Numbered from the stretch's first letter, positions 34,110-43,340 are shown. The stretch is DNA of 64,000 nt from Filibacter tadaridae (GCF_900609045.1 NZ_UXAV01000020.1:1-64000), one strand, 5' to 3'. Made by a program: numbers and translations. The notes: generated by a model not told the origin, from the letters alone.

Positions 34110-34850
34110 TTACGTCAACATTCCGCCATCCACTTCCAACACGGTGCCGTTTACAAAGTCAGATTCGTCGGATGCAAGGAATAGATACGCGTTTGCGATG
34201 TCTTGCGGCGTTCCGAATCGTGGATAAGGAGTTAACTGTTTGAGTTGCCCTAATATCTTTTCAGGAATGGTGCTGATCATATCCGTTTCGATGAATCCCG
34301 GTGCAACCGCATTTACATTAATGCCTTTGCCGCCGAATTCCTTTGCCCATGTTTTTGTCATGCCGATGACGCCGGCTTTGGAAGCGGCATAATTTACTTG
34401 GCCAACGTTTCCGCCTGTCCCTGTAATGGATGAGGTATTGATGACTTTTCCTTTTCCTTGAGCGAGCAGCGTTGGTAGAAATGCTTGGGTGCAATTGAAG
34501 ACACCTGTTAAATTCACGTCCAACACTTGTTTGAAATTCGCTACGTCCATTTTCAATGTCATTGCGTCTTTCGTGATGCCGGCGTTGTTAATGAGGATAT
34601 CCACTTTGCCGAACTTTGCGATGACTTGTGTAGCCATCTCTTTTACATTTTCTGCGTCAGAAACATCTGCTTTGAAAAAAGCTACATCTAACCCTTCTGC
34701 ACGAAGTTGTTGCGCTTTTGCTTCACCTGCTTGTTCATTAAAATCTACGATTGCCACTTGAGCTCCCTGTTTGCCGAAAAGCTCGGCGGCGACGGCCCCG
34801 ATTCCATTTGCACCACCTGTGATGACAGCTGTTTTCCCTTTTAAACGCAA
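34110..34850 (-). CDS. Short-chain dehydrogenase, FabG/PhaB-like 3-oxoacyl reductase
   Basis: A 246-residue classical SDR enzyme: TGGANGIG cofactor loop, NNAG, catalytic Ser in SSITG, YxxxK in NYAASKAG and VAPGFIETDM. It likely reduces 3-oxoacyl-ACP or acetoacetyl-CoA with NADPH. It stands alone rather than in a fab cluster, so it may be a second reductase, for example for polyhydroxyalkanoate or branched-chain lipid synthesis. Neighbouring lipid genes (des, PlsY-like) are suggestive only. Confidence 0.88.
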   Translation of the reverse strand: MRLKGKTAVITGGANGIGAVAAELFGKQGAQVAIVDFNEQAGEAKAQQLRAEGLDVAFFKADVSDAENVKEMATQVIAKFGKVDILINNAGITKDAMTLKMDVANFKQVLDVNLTGVFNCTQAFLPTLLAQGKGKVINTSSITGTGGNVGQVNYAASKAGVIGMTKTWAKEFGGKGINVNAVAPGFIETDMISTIPEKILGQLKQLTPYPRFGTPQDIANAYLFLASDESDFVNGTVLEVDGGMLT

Positions 34851-34915
34851 TATATTCTCCCTCTTCTCTAGTGCTATTATAAGATAATTCTTATTTTATC
34901 ATACAGCAATGAAAA

Positions 34916-34944
34916 GCGGGTACTCCTTTATATAGAGTGCCCGC
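34916..34944 (-). terminator. Terminator of the plsY-like/ytxJ operon
   Basis: GCGGGTACTC pairs with GAGTGCCCGC in 9 of 10 positions; CTTTTC follows on the minus strand. It lies directly after the ytxJ stop. Confidence 0.8.
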
Positions 34945-34950
34945 CTTGAT

Positions 34951-35298
34951 TCAGCAGAATTCTTCCACTGCTTTTTTTAGTTTAGGTCCGCTTATCGCAT
35001 AGTGTGTCGCTTGCCAAATTGCTTTCCCATCTTTCAGTAGAAATAATTGAGGAGATTCATGTTGAATGCTAAGATCTTTCTCAATTTCGTTGGAAAGGGG
35101 CTTGCTGTCTTGTACGATTAAGTAACTTTTCGGCACTTCCGTTTGTAATTCACTATAGGCCTTGTATGCCGCCGCACTGACAGGGCATGTTGAACTATGT
35201 TTCATCATGAATTGAGGTTGCTCGTTTGAACTTTTCAACACGTTTTGCCATTCATCCACTGTTTGAATTTCTTTCATATTCGCCATCTCCTCTTCCAT
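34951..35298 (-). CDS. ytxJ: Bacillithiol-linked monothiol redox protein YtxJ
   Basis: A 115-residue thioredoxin-fold protein. HSSTCPVSAAAY contains the single active-site Cys of YtxJ/BrxC-type bacilliredoxins, which remove bacillithiol from oxidised proteins. A start at an internal ATG (MKEIQTV, behind AAGAGGAG) is also plausible and would shorten it by 7 residues. It is the last gene of an operon with the GNAT-aminotransferase fusion (14 bases apart). Its presence suggests the organism uses bacillithiol. Confidence 0.9.
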   Translation of the reverse strand: MEEEMANMKEIQTVDEWQNVLKSSNEQPQFMMKHSSTCPVSAAAYKAYSELQTEVPKSYLIVQDSKPLSNEIEKDLSIQHESPQLFLLKDGKAIWQATHYAISGPKLKKAVEEFC

Positions 35299-35311
35299 TC
35301 GTTTAATTCCC

Positions 35312-36910
35312 TTAAGATATCGTCGTAAACGTGCTTTGTTTTCCGGATGCTAAGAAATTGAGCACGTTAAGAAACCGGTCCAATTCTTTTTCAGGCACAT
35401 CATTCATAGACGCAATTTGGAGCCAGTTCTTCTCTTGTAAATAAGAGCTTTCGTAATGTACGTTAAATCCATTTAAATATAGATTGTCGCCGAGCAGGAT
35501 TGCGGAAACGTCTTCTGGCATAATGAGTGTCACGATAGCAGGCGTTGCTGATTCTTCTGTCACCGGAATTCTGAAGCCCGTCTTTTCAACGGCCTTTCTT
35601 ACTTTATGAGCACGTGTTTTAATGCTTGTAAATACTTCGTTTGCATCATCGTATTTCAACAATGCTGCATCTAGTGCGTAGAGAAGATTGGAGGACTGGG
35701 AATAAGGAATTCCCTCCGCTTCAGTATATGCCCCTAAATCCAAGTAGCGCGGCAACCGTTCACTTTTTTCCACTTCTTCCTTGTGAAAGACAAAGGATAA
35801 TCCTGTGTAGCCCGCCAACCCCTTACCACTGACCCCTGAAGCGAACGCAACTCCATTGAGGTCAACCCGCACTGTACCAATAACACTTACACAGTCGAGC
35901 GCAAGTGCAACGTCATTTTCCGAGCATACTTTTTTCAGTAAACCGACGTCATTAAGGATACCTGTAGACGTTTCACAATAGACCGTCCATAACCAACTAT
36001 AACCGCCGCTCTTTATCGCGTCAGCGACCTGTTCTTCATCAAACACTTCGCCCCATTTAGTTTCAATCACGTCGAACTTCATCCCAAAACGTGTTGCATG
36101 ATCACCTAATCTTAAGCCGAATTCCCCGTTTACAAGAATAAGTCCTTTACCATCGATCAAACTGAGCTGGGCCGCAACAACATCATTCGCAAGCGTTCCA
36201 GTTCCTTGCAGAAGTTGAACATGTTGGGCGTTGCACAACGCTGTTAACTTACATTGTACGCGTTTCAACAGACTTTCAAATTCGGCTGAGCGATGTGAGA
36301 GCGGTTCAATCATTAACGCGTCTCGTACTTCATCGGAAATGGTGGTCGGCCCTGGCAAGAAGTTGACGTGCGGTTTTGAAATTCTCCCAGCAATACCGGC
36401 TTCATACGTTTTTTTCGTCAAATACATAGGTTGGAATGCGGCTTCCGTTGTTCCCGTCAGTTCGGCAAATGGTAAAAACCCGAGTTGTCCGTACAACTTC
36501 TGTTCACGTACAGTGCCGGATATAAGGGCCGCGTCATAGCCCGCTTTTAAACAATACCGGACGAGCGCTTGCATAAGGCCAAGAAATGCGCGCCCATTAC
36601 GGTACACATGGTCAATCGCAAGGAGCCTGATTTCAACGGGGTTGTCCACTTCAATCGGCAAATGTCGTTCCACTGTGCCGATTTTTCCATCAAGTGAAAA
36701 AGGTCGCTCACCTCGCAAGGCAAGCATCCCAACGACTTGGTCATTTTTGAGGCAAATAATATATGTATTTTCAGCATGAAATTTATCAACGAGTTTTTGC
36801 GACTCATTGCGTTCGTGTTGTGGAATTTCCTCGACAAATGTCCTATAATTCAATTCGTGGATTTGTTCGAATTCGGAAGGTGTTTCCGCAATCTTATAAA
36901 TGAAACTCAT
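35312..36910 (-). CDS. Fused GNAT acetyltransferase and class V aminotransferase
   Basis: A 532-residue two-domain protein. Residues about 1-165 form an N-acetyltransferase with acyl-CoA-binding segments VEIRLLAIDHVYRNGRAFLG and KLYGQLGFLPF. Residues about 185-525 are a class V PLP aminotransferase beginning HVNFLPGPTTISDEVRDAL, with GTGTLANDVVA as phosphate loop, ALDCVSVIGT and the likely PLP lysine in GVSGKGLAGYTGLSF. The aminotransferase resembles alanine-glyoxylate or phosphoserine-type enzymes. The two activities could act in sequence on one amino compound. Its start overlaps the stop of the PlsY-like gene. Confidence 0.85.
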   Translation of the reverse strand: MSFIYKIAETPSEFEQIHELNYRTFVEEIPQHERNESQKLVDKFHAENTYIICLKNDQVVGMLALRGERPFSLDGKIGTVERHLPIEVDNPVEIRLLAIDHVYRNGRAFLGLMQALVRYCLKAGYDAALISGTVREQKLYGQLGFLPFAELTGTTEAAFQPMYLTKKTYEAGIAGRISKPHVNFLPGPTTISDEVRDALMIEPLSHRSAEFESLLKRVQCKLTALCNAQHVQLLQGTGTLANDVVAAQLSLIDGKGLILVNGEFGLRLGDHATRFGMKFDVIETKWGEVFDEEQVADAIKSGGYSWLWTVYCETSTGILNDVGLLKKVCSENDVALALDCVSVIGTVRVDLNGVAFASGVSGKGLAGYTGLSFVFHKEEVEKSERLPRYLDLGAYTEAEGIPYSQSSNLLYALDAALLKYDDANEVFTSIKTRAHKVRKAVEKTGFRIPVTEESATPAIVTLIMPEDVSAILLGDNLYLNGFNVHYESSYLQEKNWLQIASMNDVPEKELDRFLNVLNFLASGKQSTFTTIS

Positions 36911-37488
36911 TAGAATCCGCCCTTTTCTTTCGTGAATTTCTTTTTCAAATCATCCCTGTGGGTCATCAGGACAAGACCCGCCAAGAAGCAAGTGCCTACG
37001 AATACCGGTAGACCTAGTGAGAATGAAAGAACAATAATAGGCACGAGTGAGATAGCGCTCAACCCGGCAATCGTGAAACTTCTGATGAATAAATAAAGGA
37101 AAGCGAAAGTAATTACAAATATAGTAAACACTATAGGATTGAACGCCAGTAAGCCTCCGATGAATGTCGAAATCCCTTGTCCTCCGCGAAACCTGAAGAA
37201 CACAGGAAAGATATGACCTACCATAACGGTGAATAGGGCTAGCACCTCGGTGCCCATTCCGAGTCCAAGCCACTTCGCAACGAGTACAGCCAGTACACCT
37301 TTTAATGCATCGCCAAGAAACGTTGCAACGAAGGCCTTTTTGCCAAGTATGCGTCCGGCGTTCCGAGCACCGGGATTGCCGCTACCTTCCATACGAATTT
37401 CTTTGTTAAAAAACAGCTGTCCGATAATGGTGGCGGTTAACACATTTCCCAATAGATATGCGCCTAGTACTAAAAATAAGATTGTCAT
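36910..37488 (-). CDS. PlsY-like glycerol-3-phosphate acyltransferase
   Basis: A 192-residue membrane protein with the PlsY signature EGSGNPGARNAGR, a second motif FRGGQGISTFIGG, where canonical PlsY has GGKG, and a C-terminal HRDDLKKKF. PlsY transfers acyl groups from acyl-phosphate to glycerol-3-phosphate. The Lys-to-Gln change and the linkage to a GNAT-aminotransferase suggest a paralogue rather than the housekeeping enzyme. First gene of a three-gene operon; stop and next start overlap as TAATG. Confidence 0.82.
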   Translation of the reverse strand: MTILFLVLGAYLLGNVLTATIIGQLFFNKEIRMEGSGNPGARNAGRILGKKAFVATFLGDALKGVLAVLVAKWLGLGMGTEVLALFTVMVGHIFPVFFRFRGGQGISTFIGGLLAFNPIVFTIFVITFAFLYLFIRSFTIAGLSAISLVPIIVLSFSLGLPVFVGTCFLAGLVLMTHRDDLKKKFTKEKGGF

Positions 37489-37685
37489 ATTCGATCCTTT
37501 TCAGAAAGTAATGTGTTTAGTCTAGTTTACCATCTTTACAAACTGATGATAACAAAATTTCAATCTTTTTAACCCATATTAGCGGACGACAAAACGCCCG
37601 TTGATTGAAGTTTCGCTTTTGCCTTAGTACTTTCTTTATCAATAGGCGGTAGATGAGGTACACTTATTTAATACGGAAAGGTGAG

Positions 37686-38348
37686 ATGTATTTGCGTAAA
37701 CATTCTCTACGTCTGCTGATAGCTTTTATCCTTTGTATCAGTTTTGGCGCCTTATTTAGTTATATTGCAACTTCTATTAGCAACAAATCGATTGCCCATT
37801 TTGACAATGCTGTAATTGCTTTTGTGCAAGGATTGGAGGCACCGTGGTTGACCGTTGTTATGAAAGGTGTCACATGGATTGGCTCCGGTTTTGGCGTTGT
37901 ATTGATCACGCTAGTAGTCTTTGTTGTTCTCTTTTTCAAATTTCGGTTTCGCAAACAAGCGTATTTTCTTCTCATCGTTATCGCAGGTACAGTTTTATTT
38001 AATACAATTTTAAAACATTATTTCGAAAGAGAACGACCTACCATTCACCGAATCATGGATGCAAATGGTTTTAGTTTCCCAAGCGGCCATTCAATGATGG
38101 CGTTTAGTCTATACGTTATTATTGCGTATATTGCATGGCGCAATGTAAAAACAGTCGCGAGCCGTGTTTTACTCGTACTATTTGCTGGCTTCATGATTAT
38201 TATGATTGGGTCAAGTCGGATTTACGTCGGCGTCCATTACCCAAGCGATGTAGTTGGAGGGATTGTCGCAAGCGCTTTATGGCTGACGATTGCCATTTCG
38301 GTGTATGCCATTTACCAAGGACCACGGGAAAAAAAGATGGGTTCTTGA
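37686..38348 (+). CDS. PAP2-family membrane phosphatase
   Basis: About 220 residues with six hydrophobic segments and the lipid phosphatase motifs KHYFERERP, FPSGHSMMA and SRIYVGVHYPSDVVGG, whose His and Arg form the phosphohistidine centre. Substrates may be phosphatidylglycerol phosphate, phosphatidate or undecaprenyl diphosphate. I chose the ATG at 37686 behind AAAGGTGAG over the earlier in-frame ATG at 37653. Divergent from the PlsY-like operon. Confidence 0.92.
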   Translation: MYLRKHSLRLLIAFILCISFGALFSYIATSISNKSIAHFDNAVIAFVQGLEAPWLTVVMKGVTWIGSGFGVVLITLVVFVVLFFKFRFRKQAYFLLIVIAGTVLFNTILKHYFERERPTIHRIMDANGFSFPSGHSMMAFSLYVIIAYIAWRNVKTVASRVLLVLFAGFMIIMIGSSRIYVGVHYPSDVVGGIVASALWLTIAISVYAIYQGPREKKMGS

Positions 38349-38554
38349 ACTCGGTGCCAGTTGCTGTCACAATTAGAAGAGCGTACATGGTGTTAATAAC
38401 TGGGTACTGGGTATGAAGAATGTAAAAGGGCGGTGTTGCAGGCAATGAATGGTTATCATCGGCTTTATGCCCCCTTATAGTATACGAAATGGGACTGGAA
38501 ATGGTTTCATCAACAGGTTTGCTGTACTGGAAATAGCGTAAGGAGGTTGGACGT

Positions 38555-38884
38555 ATGACGGATTTCACGGAACGGGTTATTCGAATTATTCAAGGGATTC
38601 CTGCCGGTCAGGTGATGACATATGGACAAGTTGCCGCCGCAGCGGGCAGTCCACGTGGGGCAAGGCAAGTTGTACGTGTCCTTCATTCAATGAGTGCAAA
38701 ATACGAGCTTCCATGGCACCGAATTATTAACGCACAAGGCAGTATATCCGCCCCCGCCGACGCTGAAGGAAAATGCGTACGCCAAAGGGGACTACTGGAG
38801 GCGGAAGGCGTGCAATTTAATAGTGAGGGAAAAGTGGACTTTACGTTATATCGCTGGTTTCCTGAGGATGCAATTGAGGGATGA
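38555..38884 (+). CDS. Alkyltransferase-like (ATL) DNA-binding protein
   Basis: A 109-residue protein of the MGMT/Ogt C-terminal domain fold: IPAGQVMTYGQVAAAAG, the RAVG-like helix region and PWHRIIN at 52-58. The PWHR replaces the PCHR of true methyltransferases, so the acceptor Cys is missing. ATL proteins bind O6-alkylguanine and hand the lesion to nucleotide excision repair. AAGGAGG precedes the start. The 200 bp upstream hold no clear gene. Confidence 0.9.
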   Translation: MTDFTERVIRIIQGIPAGQVMTYGQVAAAAGSPRGARQVVRVLHSMSAKYELPWHRIINAQGSISAPADAEGKCVRQRGLLEAEGVQFNSEGKVDFTLYRWFPEDAIEG

Positions 38885-38931
38885 ATATGAATTGATTCCT
38901 TGTAAAAATAGTATAGAAACGGAATGATAGT

Positions 38932-39318
38932 ATGTGGAAAGACTTTAAAGAATTTGCGTTCAAGGGCAATGTAATCGACCTTGCCGTTGCAGTCGTTATT
39001 GGGGCGGCTTTCGGAAAGATTGTCACTTCGCTTGTCGAAAACATTATCACCCCACTTATTGGGCTACTTTCGGGCGGCTACGATTTTTCGAAACTAAGTT
39101 ATACATTTCTGGATGCCAAAATCATGTATGGCGCATTCATTCAATCTGTGATTGACTTCATTATTATCGCGTTCTCAATTTTCATGGCGATTCGTTTGCT
39201 GATGAAATTGAAACGTAAAAAACCTGTGGTAGAAGAACCCCCCGTTGCGGAAATCGATGCACAAGAAGCGCTTCTTATGGAAATCCGTGATTTATTGAAA
39301 GAACAGAATAGGCGTTGA
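38932..39318 (+). CDS. mscL: Large-conductance mechanosensitive channel
   Basis: A 128-residue pentameric channel subunit: [20 protein letters not shown] at the N-terminus, the pore helix [15 protein letters not shown], a second membrane helix [16 protein letters not shown], and a charged C-terminal helix ending [10 protein letters not shown]. It opens under high membrane tension to release solutes after osmotic downshock. Length and motifs are canonical. Confidence 0.97.
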   Translation: MWKDFKEFAFKGNVIDLAVAVVIGAAFGKIVTSLVENIITPLIGLLSGGYDFSKLSYTFLDAKIMYGAFIQSVIDFIIIAFSIFMAIRLLMKLKRKKPVVEEPPVAEIDAQEALLMEIRDLLKEQNRR

Positions 39319-39328
39319 TATGTAAAAA

Positions 39329-39371
39329 GAAGCAGGGCAAGCTCGAGTAAAACGGGATTGCCTTGCTTCTT
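39329..39371. terminator. Bidirectional terminator between mscL and the second Rpn gene
   Basis: AAGCAGGGCAA pairs with TTGCCTTGCTT around an 18-base loop; the stem ends at the stop region of both convergent genes. Confidence 0.75.
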
Positions 39372-39374
39372 AAA

Positions 39375-40370
39375 TTAGTGCGTTTCGGGTGCAAGGTATG
39401 CTTCAACTGTTTCCAACGGGACTTCCAGCAATTCAGCTATCTCTTCTGCTGAAGTTCCCTTAGTGAAAAGTCTTTTTACTAACGCTTTCTGTTGCTTCAC
39501 TATTCCTTGTTCTATTCCTTGTTCTATCCCTTGCTCTATTCCTTGCTCTATTCCTTGCTCTATTCCTTGCTCTATTCCTTGCTCTATTCCTTGCTCTATT
39601 CCTTGCTCTATCCCTTGTTCAATCCCTATTGCCAAACCGCGTTGCTCAGCGTCGTACCGGTATTGTGCCTGGTCTTTCAACCACATGTCACGGGATAGTG
39701 CACGGGCACGCATCTCTTTACTTTGACTGATTCGATCCAATTCATCATACGCATTTTGGAATGTCGGTTCTTGCATCGCTAACTCCTCCTTAATCTTTTT
39801 ATTTCCCTTCAAAAACAATAACCATTTCTCTAATTGACTTATATCCTCATTCAACTTTTTATTCATCTTCGGCATTTCCAAAACATGCATTTCCAATTGA
39901 TCTGTGTATGCGAAAAACTGCTCTTTTTCTATTATATGAAACGTACTATGGAATTCTTCAGTTGGCAAGTAAGAGAAGTTGGTTATAACGATTTGTATCG
40001 ACTTTTTCAATTTGACAAGTTCTTTTCCCGCGTCGTCTTGGCTTGCATGCATACGTGTCCAGTACATAAGCATGCGTTCCGGAAATGCCGTGTGGTACTG
40101 CATTTGAATCTCAAGATTGACTTGTTCACCATCTGATTTCTCAATTCGTATATCCATAACGGATGACTTATCCGTCACACTTTCTTTCTCCAAATATGGA
40201 TTGACAAAAGTTACTTTTTCAACTTCAAAAGGCAAAATAGCATTCAACAGATCAAGCAACAAATTCATATTTCTATCCTGTCCAAACAGCATCTTAAAGA
40301 CAAAATCATTCCTTGGATCAAGCATCTCTTTTTCATACTTTTCCTGTTCTTCCCTTACGAAAACCACCAT
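39375..40370 (-). CDS. Rpn-family nuclease with a tandem GIEQ repeat
   Basis: A 331-residue Rpn/PDDEXK_2 protein paralogous to 12200-13099: LDPRNDFVFKMLFGQDRN, VMDIRIEKSDGEQVNLEIQMQ and PERMLMYWTRMHASQ. Between residues about 250 and 290 lie ten GIEQ tetrapeptides, followed by IVKQQKALVKRLFTKG and a C-terminal motif also found in the other copy. Its start follows a G-run ribosome site. The tetrapeptide repeat is encoded by a 12-bp tandem repeat and could vary in length between strains while keeping the frame. Confidence 0.9.
   Translation of the reverse strand: MVVFVREEQEKYEKEMLDPRNDFVFKMLFGQDRNMNLLLDLLNAILPFEVEKVTFVNPYLEKESVTDKSSVMDIRIEKSDGEQVNLEIQMQYHTAFPERMLMYWTRMHASQDDAGKELVKLKKSIQIVITNFSYLPTEEFHSTFHIIEKEQFFAYTDQLEMHVLEMPKMNKKLNEDISQLEKWLLFLKGNKKIKEELAMQEPTFQNAYDELDRISQSKEMRARALSRDMWLKDQAQYRYDAEQRGLAIGIEQGIEQGIEQGIEQGIEQGIEQGIEQGIEQGIEQGIEQGIVKQQKALVKRLFTKGTSAEEIAELLEVPLETVEAYLAPETH
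39507..39626. repeat. 12-bp in-frame tandem repeat, ten units
   Basis: TTGCTCTATTCC on the plus strand repeats every 12 bp from 39507 to 39626; the six central units are identical and the outer ones differ by one to three bases. It encodes GIEQ on the minus strand. Confidence 0.97.
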
Positions 40371-40476
40371 ACGAATCCCCCCTTTTTAATACTTATAGTA
40401 TAGAACATTTATTCCCCTGAATCAACTATAATGACTGACATTTCAGACTACAGATAATTAATTCCACGTATAGAAA

Positions 40477-40503
40477 AGGCATCCCCGTCAAACAAGGATG
40501 CCT
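40477..40503 (-). terminator. Terminator of tldDE
   Basis: AGGCATCC-N11-GGATGCCT, with CTTTTC following on the minus strand, 11 bases past the tldE stop. Confidence 0.85.
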
Positions 40504-40513
40504 CATTCATTCG

Positions 40514-41857
40514 TCAATCAACCGTTACTGATAACTCTTTCACCCGTAGCGATGGTGAACCGTAGCCGCCTGGTAGGAAATGCAGTTCCGATCCGACTTC
40601 TTCGATATCTTTCATGTAATCGAAGAAATTACCGGCAATCGTCATTTGTTTAACGGATGATGCAATTTGTCCATCTTTAATATGAAATCCTGTTGCCGCC
40701 AAAGAGAAGTCGCCTGAAATTGTGCTGGCTCCTGAGTGAAGTCCGGACAAATCCGTGATAAGGACTCCGTCTTTAATAGAAGCAATCAAATCAGCGTCAC
40801 TTTTTTCGCCAGGAGCAATGTACATATTCTGGGGAGCTACTGTTAGCGTACTTTTATAAGATGCTTTATGTGCATGGCCTGTTGTTTCGACGCCCTCTTT
40901 CTGCGCCGTTTTCCGATTATGCAGAAGTGTTTTTAGTGTACCCTTCGAAATAACCTCTTGTTTTTTTGTCGCTACACCTTCTCCGTCGAAATTCGAACCT
41001 ACAACGGCTTCCGGATGGAATGGGTCATCGAGTAATGTGAAAGCGGCTGCCGCAATTTCTTCGCCAACTTTCCCTTTTAACTTCGATTGATCCTTCTGTG
41101 TGTTTTCAGCCGAGAATATCGGTGTAAACGCTGCAAGTAATGACGCCGAGGCATCGTAACGCATAATGACGGGGTATTTTCCGGCTGGAATCGATTGCTC
41201 ACCGAGATTCGACAAGGCTTCTTCCGCCGCCTCTTTTGCAATCTCATCGGCATCCAGTGACGCGAAATCACGTGTCATTTTAATGCAACTGCCCGTTTTC
41301 ATTTCCTCGCCATCCTTGACGACAACAGAAATATAGATGATTAATCCATTTATCTTTTCATTCAATGAAAGCTTCTTACTGTTTGCCATTATGCGTTCTG
41401 CCGTAAAATTCTGCAGCATGCAATAGTCTAGCGTTACAATCCGCGGATCATATTCGCGTACTTTCTTTTCTATGGCTGTAATCAGGTCAATCTTTTCCGG
41501 AATCTCGACATTCGCAAGTGTGTCGCTGTAAAACGACTGGTCCGCATACGTCTGGCTTTCTTCAAAAATTGTCGTTCCATCATCTTCGTCAAGTACGGCT
41601 GCATTCGCTTTTGCGCTATCGATCAAGAATGGAATTGACTCCTTTTCAATCTTTTCCGTATAGGCATAGCCCATTTTGCCGTCATACATCCCTCGAAGGC
41701 CAAGCCCACCTTCTTCAGACGTCTCATAACTATCGATTTCACCTTCGAAAATTGTGCAACGGAACGATTCGGAGCGTTCATAATACACTTCCGCCTCTTT
41801 AAATCCGGACGCATTCGCTTCTACTAGTAATTGTTCTTGGAATTCAATGATATCCAT
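40514..41857 (-). CDS. tldE: TldE/PmbA-like subunit of the TldD-TldE protease
   Basis: A 447-residue member of the PmbA/TldE group. It lacks the HExxxH motif of its partner and ends LHFLPGGYGSPSLRVKELSV. Together TldD and TldE form a metalloprotease that cleaves unfolded peptides and processes some peptide antibiotics and antitoxins. The gene begins 3 bases after tldD stops, so translation is probably coupled. Length matches the family. Confidence 0.92.
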   Translation of the reverse strand: MDIIEFQEQLLVEANASGFKEAEVYYERSESFRCTIFEGEIDSYETSEEGGLGLRGMYDGKMGYAYTEKIEKESIPFLIDSAKANAAVLDEDDGTTIFEESQTYADQSFYSDTLANVEIPEKIDLITAIEKKVREYDPRIVTLDYCMLQNFTAERIMANSKKLSLNEKINGLIIYISVVVKDGEEMKTGSCIKMTRDFASLDADEIAKEAAEEALSNLGEQSIPAGKYPVIMRYDASASLLAAFTPIFSAENTQKDQSKLKGKVGEEIAAAAFTLLDDPFHPEAVVGSNFDGEGVATKKQEVISKGTLKTLLHNRKTAQKEGVETTGHAHKASYKSTLTVAPQNMYIAPGEKSDADLIASIKDGVLITDLSGLHSGASTISGDFSLAATGFHIKDGQIASSVKQMTIAGNFFDYMKDIEEVGSELHFLPGGYGSPSLRVKELSVTVD

Positions 41858-41860
41858 CGC

Positions 41861-43255
41861 TTATTCCCCCTTTGTCCCACCGACTGTAATTTCACTGACA
41901 CGGATCATCGGCTGGCCGACATTCACTGGAAGACTGCCGCTTAACGAGCCGCACATCCCCGCACCGTGTGCTAGATTATTACCGACACGGTCGACAAGCT
42001 GTAACGTTTTCGCACCGTTCCCAATAAGCGTTGCGCCACGGACGGGACGGTCGATTTTTCCGTCCTTTACAAGATACGCTTCTGCGACGGCGAAATTGTA
42101 ATCGCCTGTTGCAGGATTCACTTGCCCGCCGCCCATATATTTCGCATAGATGCCATGTTCCGTCGATGCGATGATATCTTCCGGCTTCGACTCACCCGGT
42201 GTGATAAACGTATTCGTCATACGTGATGTAGGGTTGAATCGATAAGATTCACGGCGTGAAGATCCTGTCGCTTCCGTATTCATGCGACGCGCGTTGAATT
42301 TATCGACCAAATAACCTTTCAAAATCCCATTCTCAATCAAGACATTTTTACGAGTCTTCTCTCCTTCATCATCAACAGTTAGAGAGCCCCACTCGTTAGG
42401 CAACGTCCCGTCATCGATGTATGTCACAATATCCGGCGCCACTTTTTCACCAATTCGATTTGCAAAAACGGAGTTGTTTTTAGCAACCGCAGTCGCTTCA
42501 AGACCATGCCCGCAAGCTTCATGGAAAATGACTCCCCCGAATTCATTGTCGATAATGACAGGGAACTTGCCGCTTGGACATTCATCCGCCCCCAGCATCG
42601 TCACAGCAATACGCGCTGCCTCACCTGCATAGTGATCAAGGTCCAGGTTTTCGATAAATTCAAAACCAGCATGCGCTCCCGGTCCATAGAAACCCGTTTG
42701 CATTTCATGACCGTCCGAAGCTGTCGCTTGAATGGCCAGCCTACTGTAAACGCGTGTATCTTCAACAAACTTACCTTCCGAGTTTGCGATAAGCACATGT
42801 TGTTCCTCATCGATATAACGCAATGCAACCTGACGAATGCGCTCATCGTACTTTCGTGCGATGTCGTTCGCCGTTTTCATAACGGCTGCCTTTCGTGCAT
42901 GTTCCACCGTTCTTGGGAGTTGAGCAATTTGATGAATCGGCGTGCATACTTCTTTTTGCAGTGTATGAATCGTTCCATGTCCCCCGCCTTTTATGGCCAG
43001 CGCCGCACGTTTCGCTGCCAGCAACAGTCCTTCTTCCGAAAAGTCCGTCGTATACGTGTAGATGCTTTGAAGACCGGAAAAAATACGGATACCGATTCCG
43101 AAATCTCGACCCGATATACTTTTCTCGATTTTCCCGCTTTGCAATTCCATCGTATTCACATATTTATCCTCTATGAATACTTCCGAGAAGTCACCGCCCG
43201 TTGAAAGAGCTGCTTCAAGTACGTTTTCAATAATAGATTGTTTGATCATCGTCAC
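41861..43255 (-). CDS. tldD: TldD metalloprotease subunit
   Basis: A 464-residue protein with HEACGHGLEATAV, the HExxxH zinc-binding motif of TldD, and MCGSLSGSLPVNVGQPMIRV near the C-terminus. It is the catalytic subunit, partnered by TldE encoded just downstream. No modified-peptide biosynthetic cluster lies beside it, so a general quality-control role is more likely than maturation of a specific product. Confidence 0.95.
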   Translation of the reverse strand: MTMIKQSIIENVLEAALSTGGDFSEVFIEDKYVNTMELQSGKIEKSISGRDFGIGIRIFSGLQSIYTYTTDFSEEGLLLAAKRAALAIKGGGHGTIHTLQKEVCTPIHQIAQLPRTVEHARKAAVMKTANDIARKYDERIRQVALRYIDEEQHVLIANSEGKFVEDTRVYSRLAIQATASDGHEMQTGFYGPGAHAGFEFIENLDLDHYAGEAARIAVTMLGADECPSGKFPVIIDNEFGGVIFHEACGHGLEATAVAKNNSVFANRIGEKVAPDIVTYIDDGTLPNEWGSLTVDDEGEKTRKNVLIENGILKGYLVDKFNARRMNTEATGSSRRESYRFNPTSRMTNTFITPGESKPEDIIASTEHGIYAKYMGGGQVNPATGDYNFAVAEAYLVKDGKIDRPVRGATLIGNGAKTLQLVDRVGNNLAHGAGMCGSLSGSLPVNVGQPMIRVSEITVGGTKGE

Positions 43256-43310
43256 TTCCCCCTTCTCTAGTAGATTATAGCCTATTTCGCAGTCTAAGAA
43301 AGTATTTAGA

Positions 43311-43340
43311 TTGACAATTCTATTTTTTCACCTTTAAAGT
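43311..43340 (+). promoter_or_regulatory. Promoter of the 30-residue membrane peptide gene
   Basis: TTGACA (43311-43316), 18 bases, TAAAGT (43335-43340). The 115 bases from there to the ATG form a leader with no other frame. Confidence 0.5.

Noticed and set aside
39463-39726. Plus-strand frames rich in CSIP or SLFY repeats
   Set aside because: They are the antisense of the GIEQ repeat in the Rpn gene.
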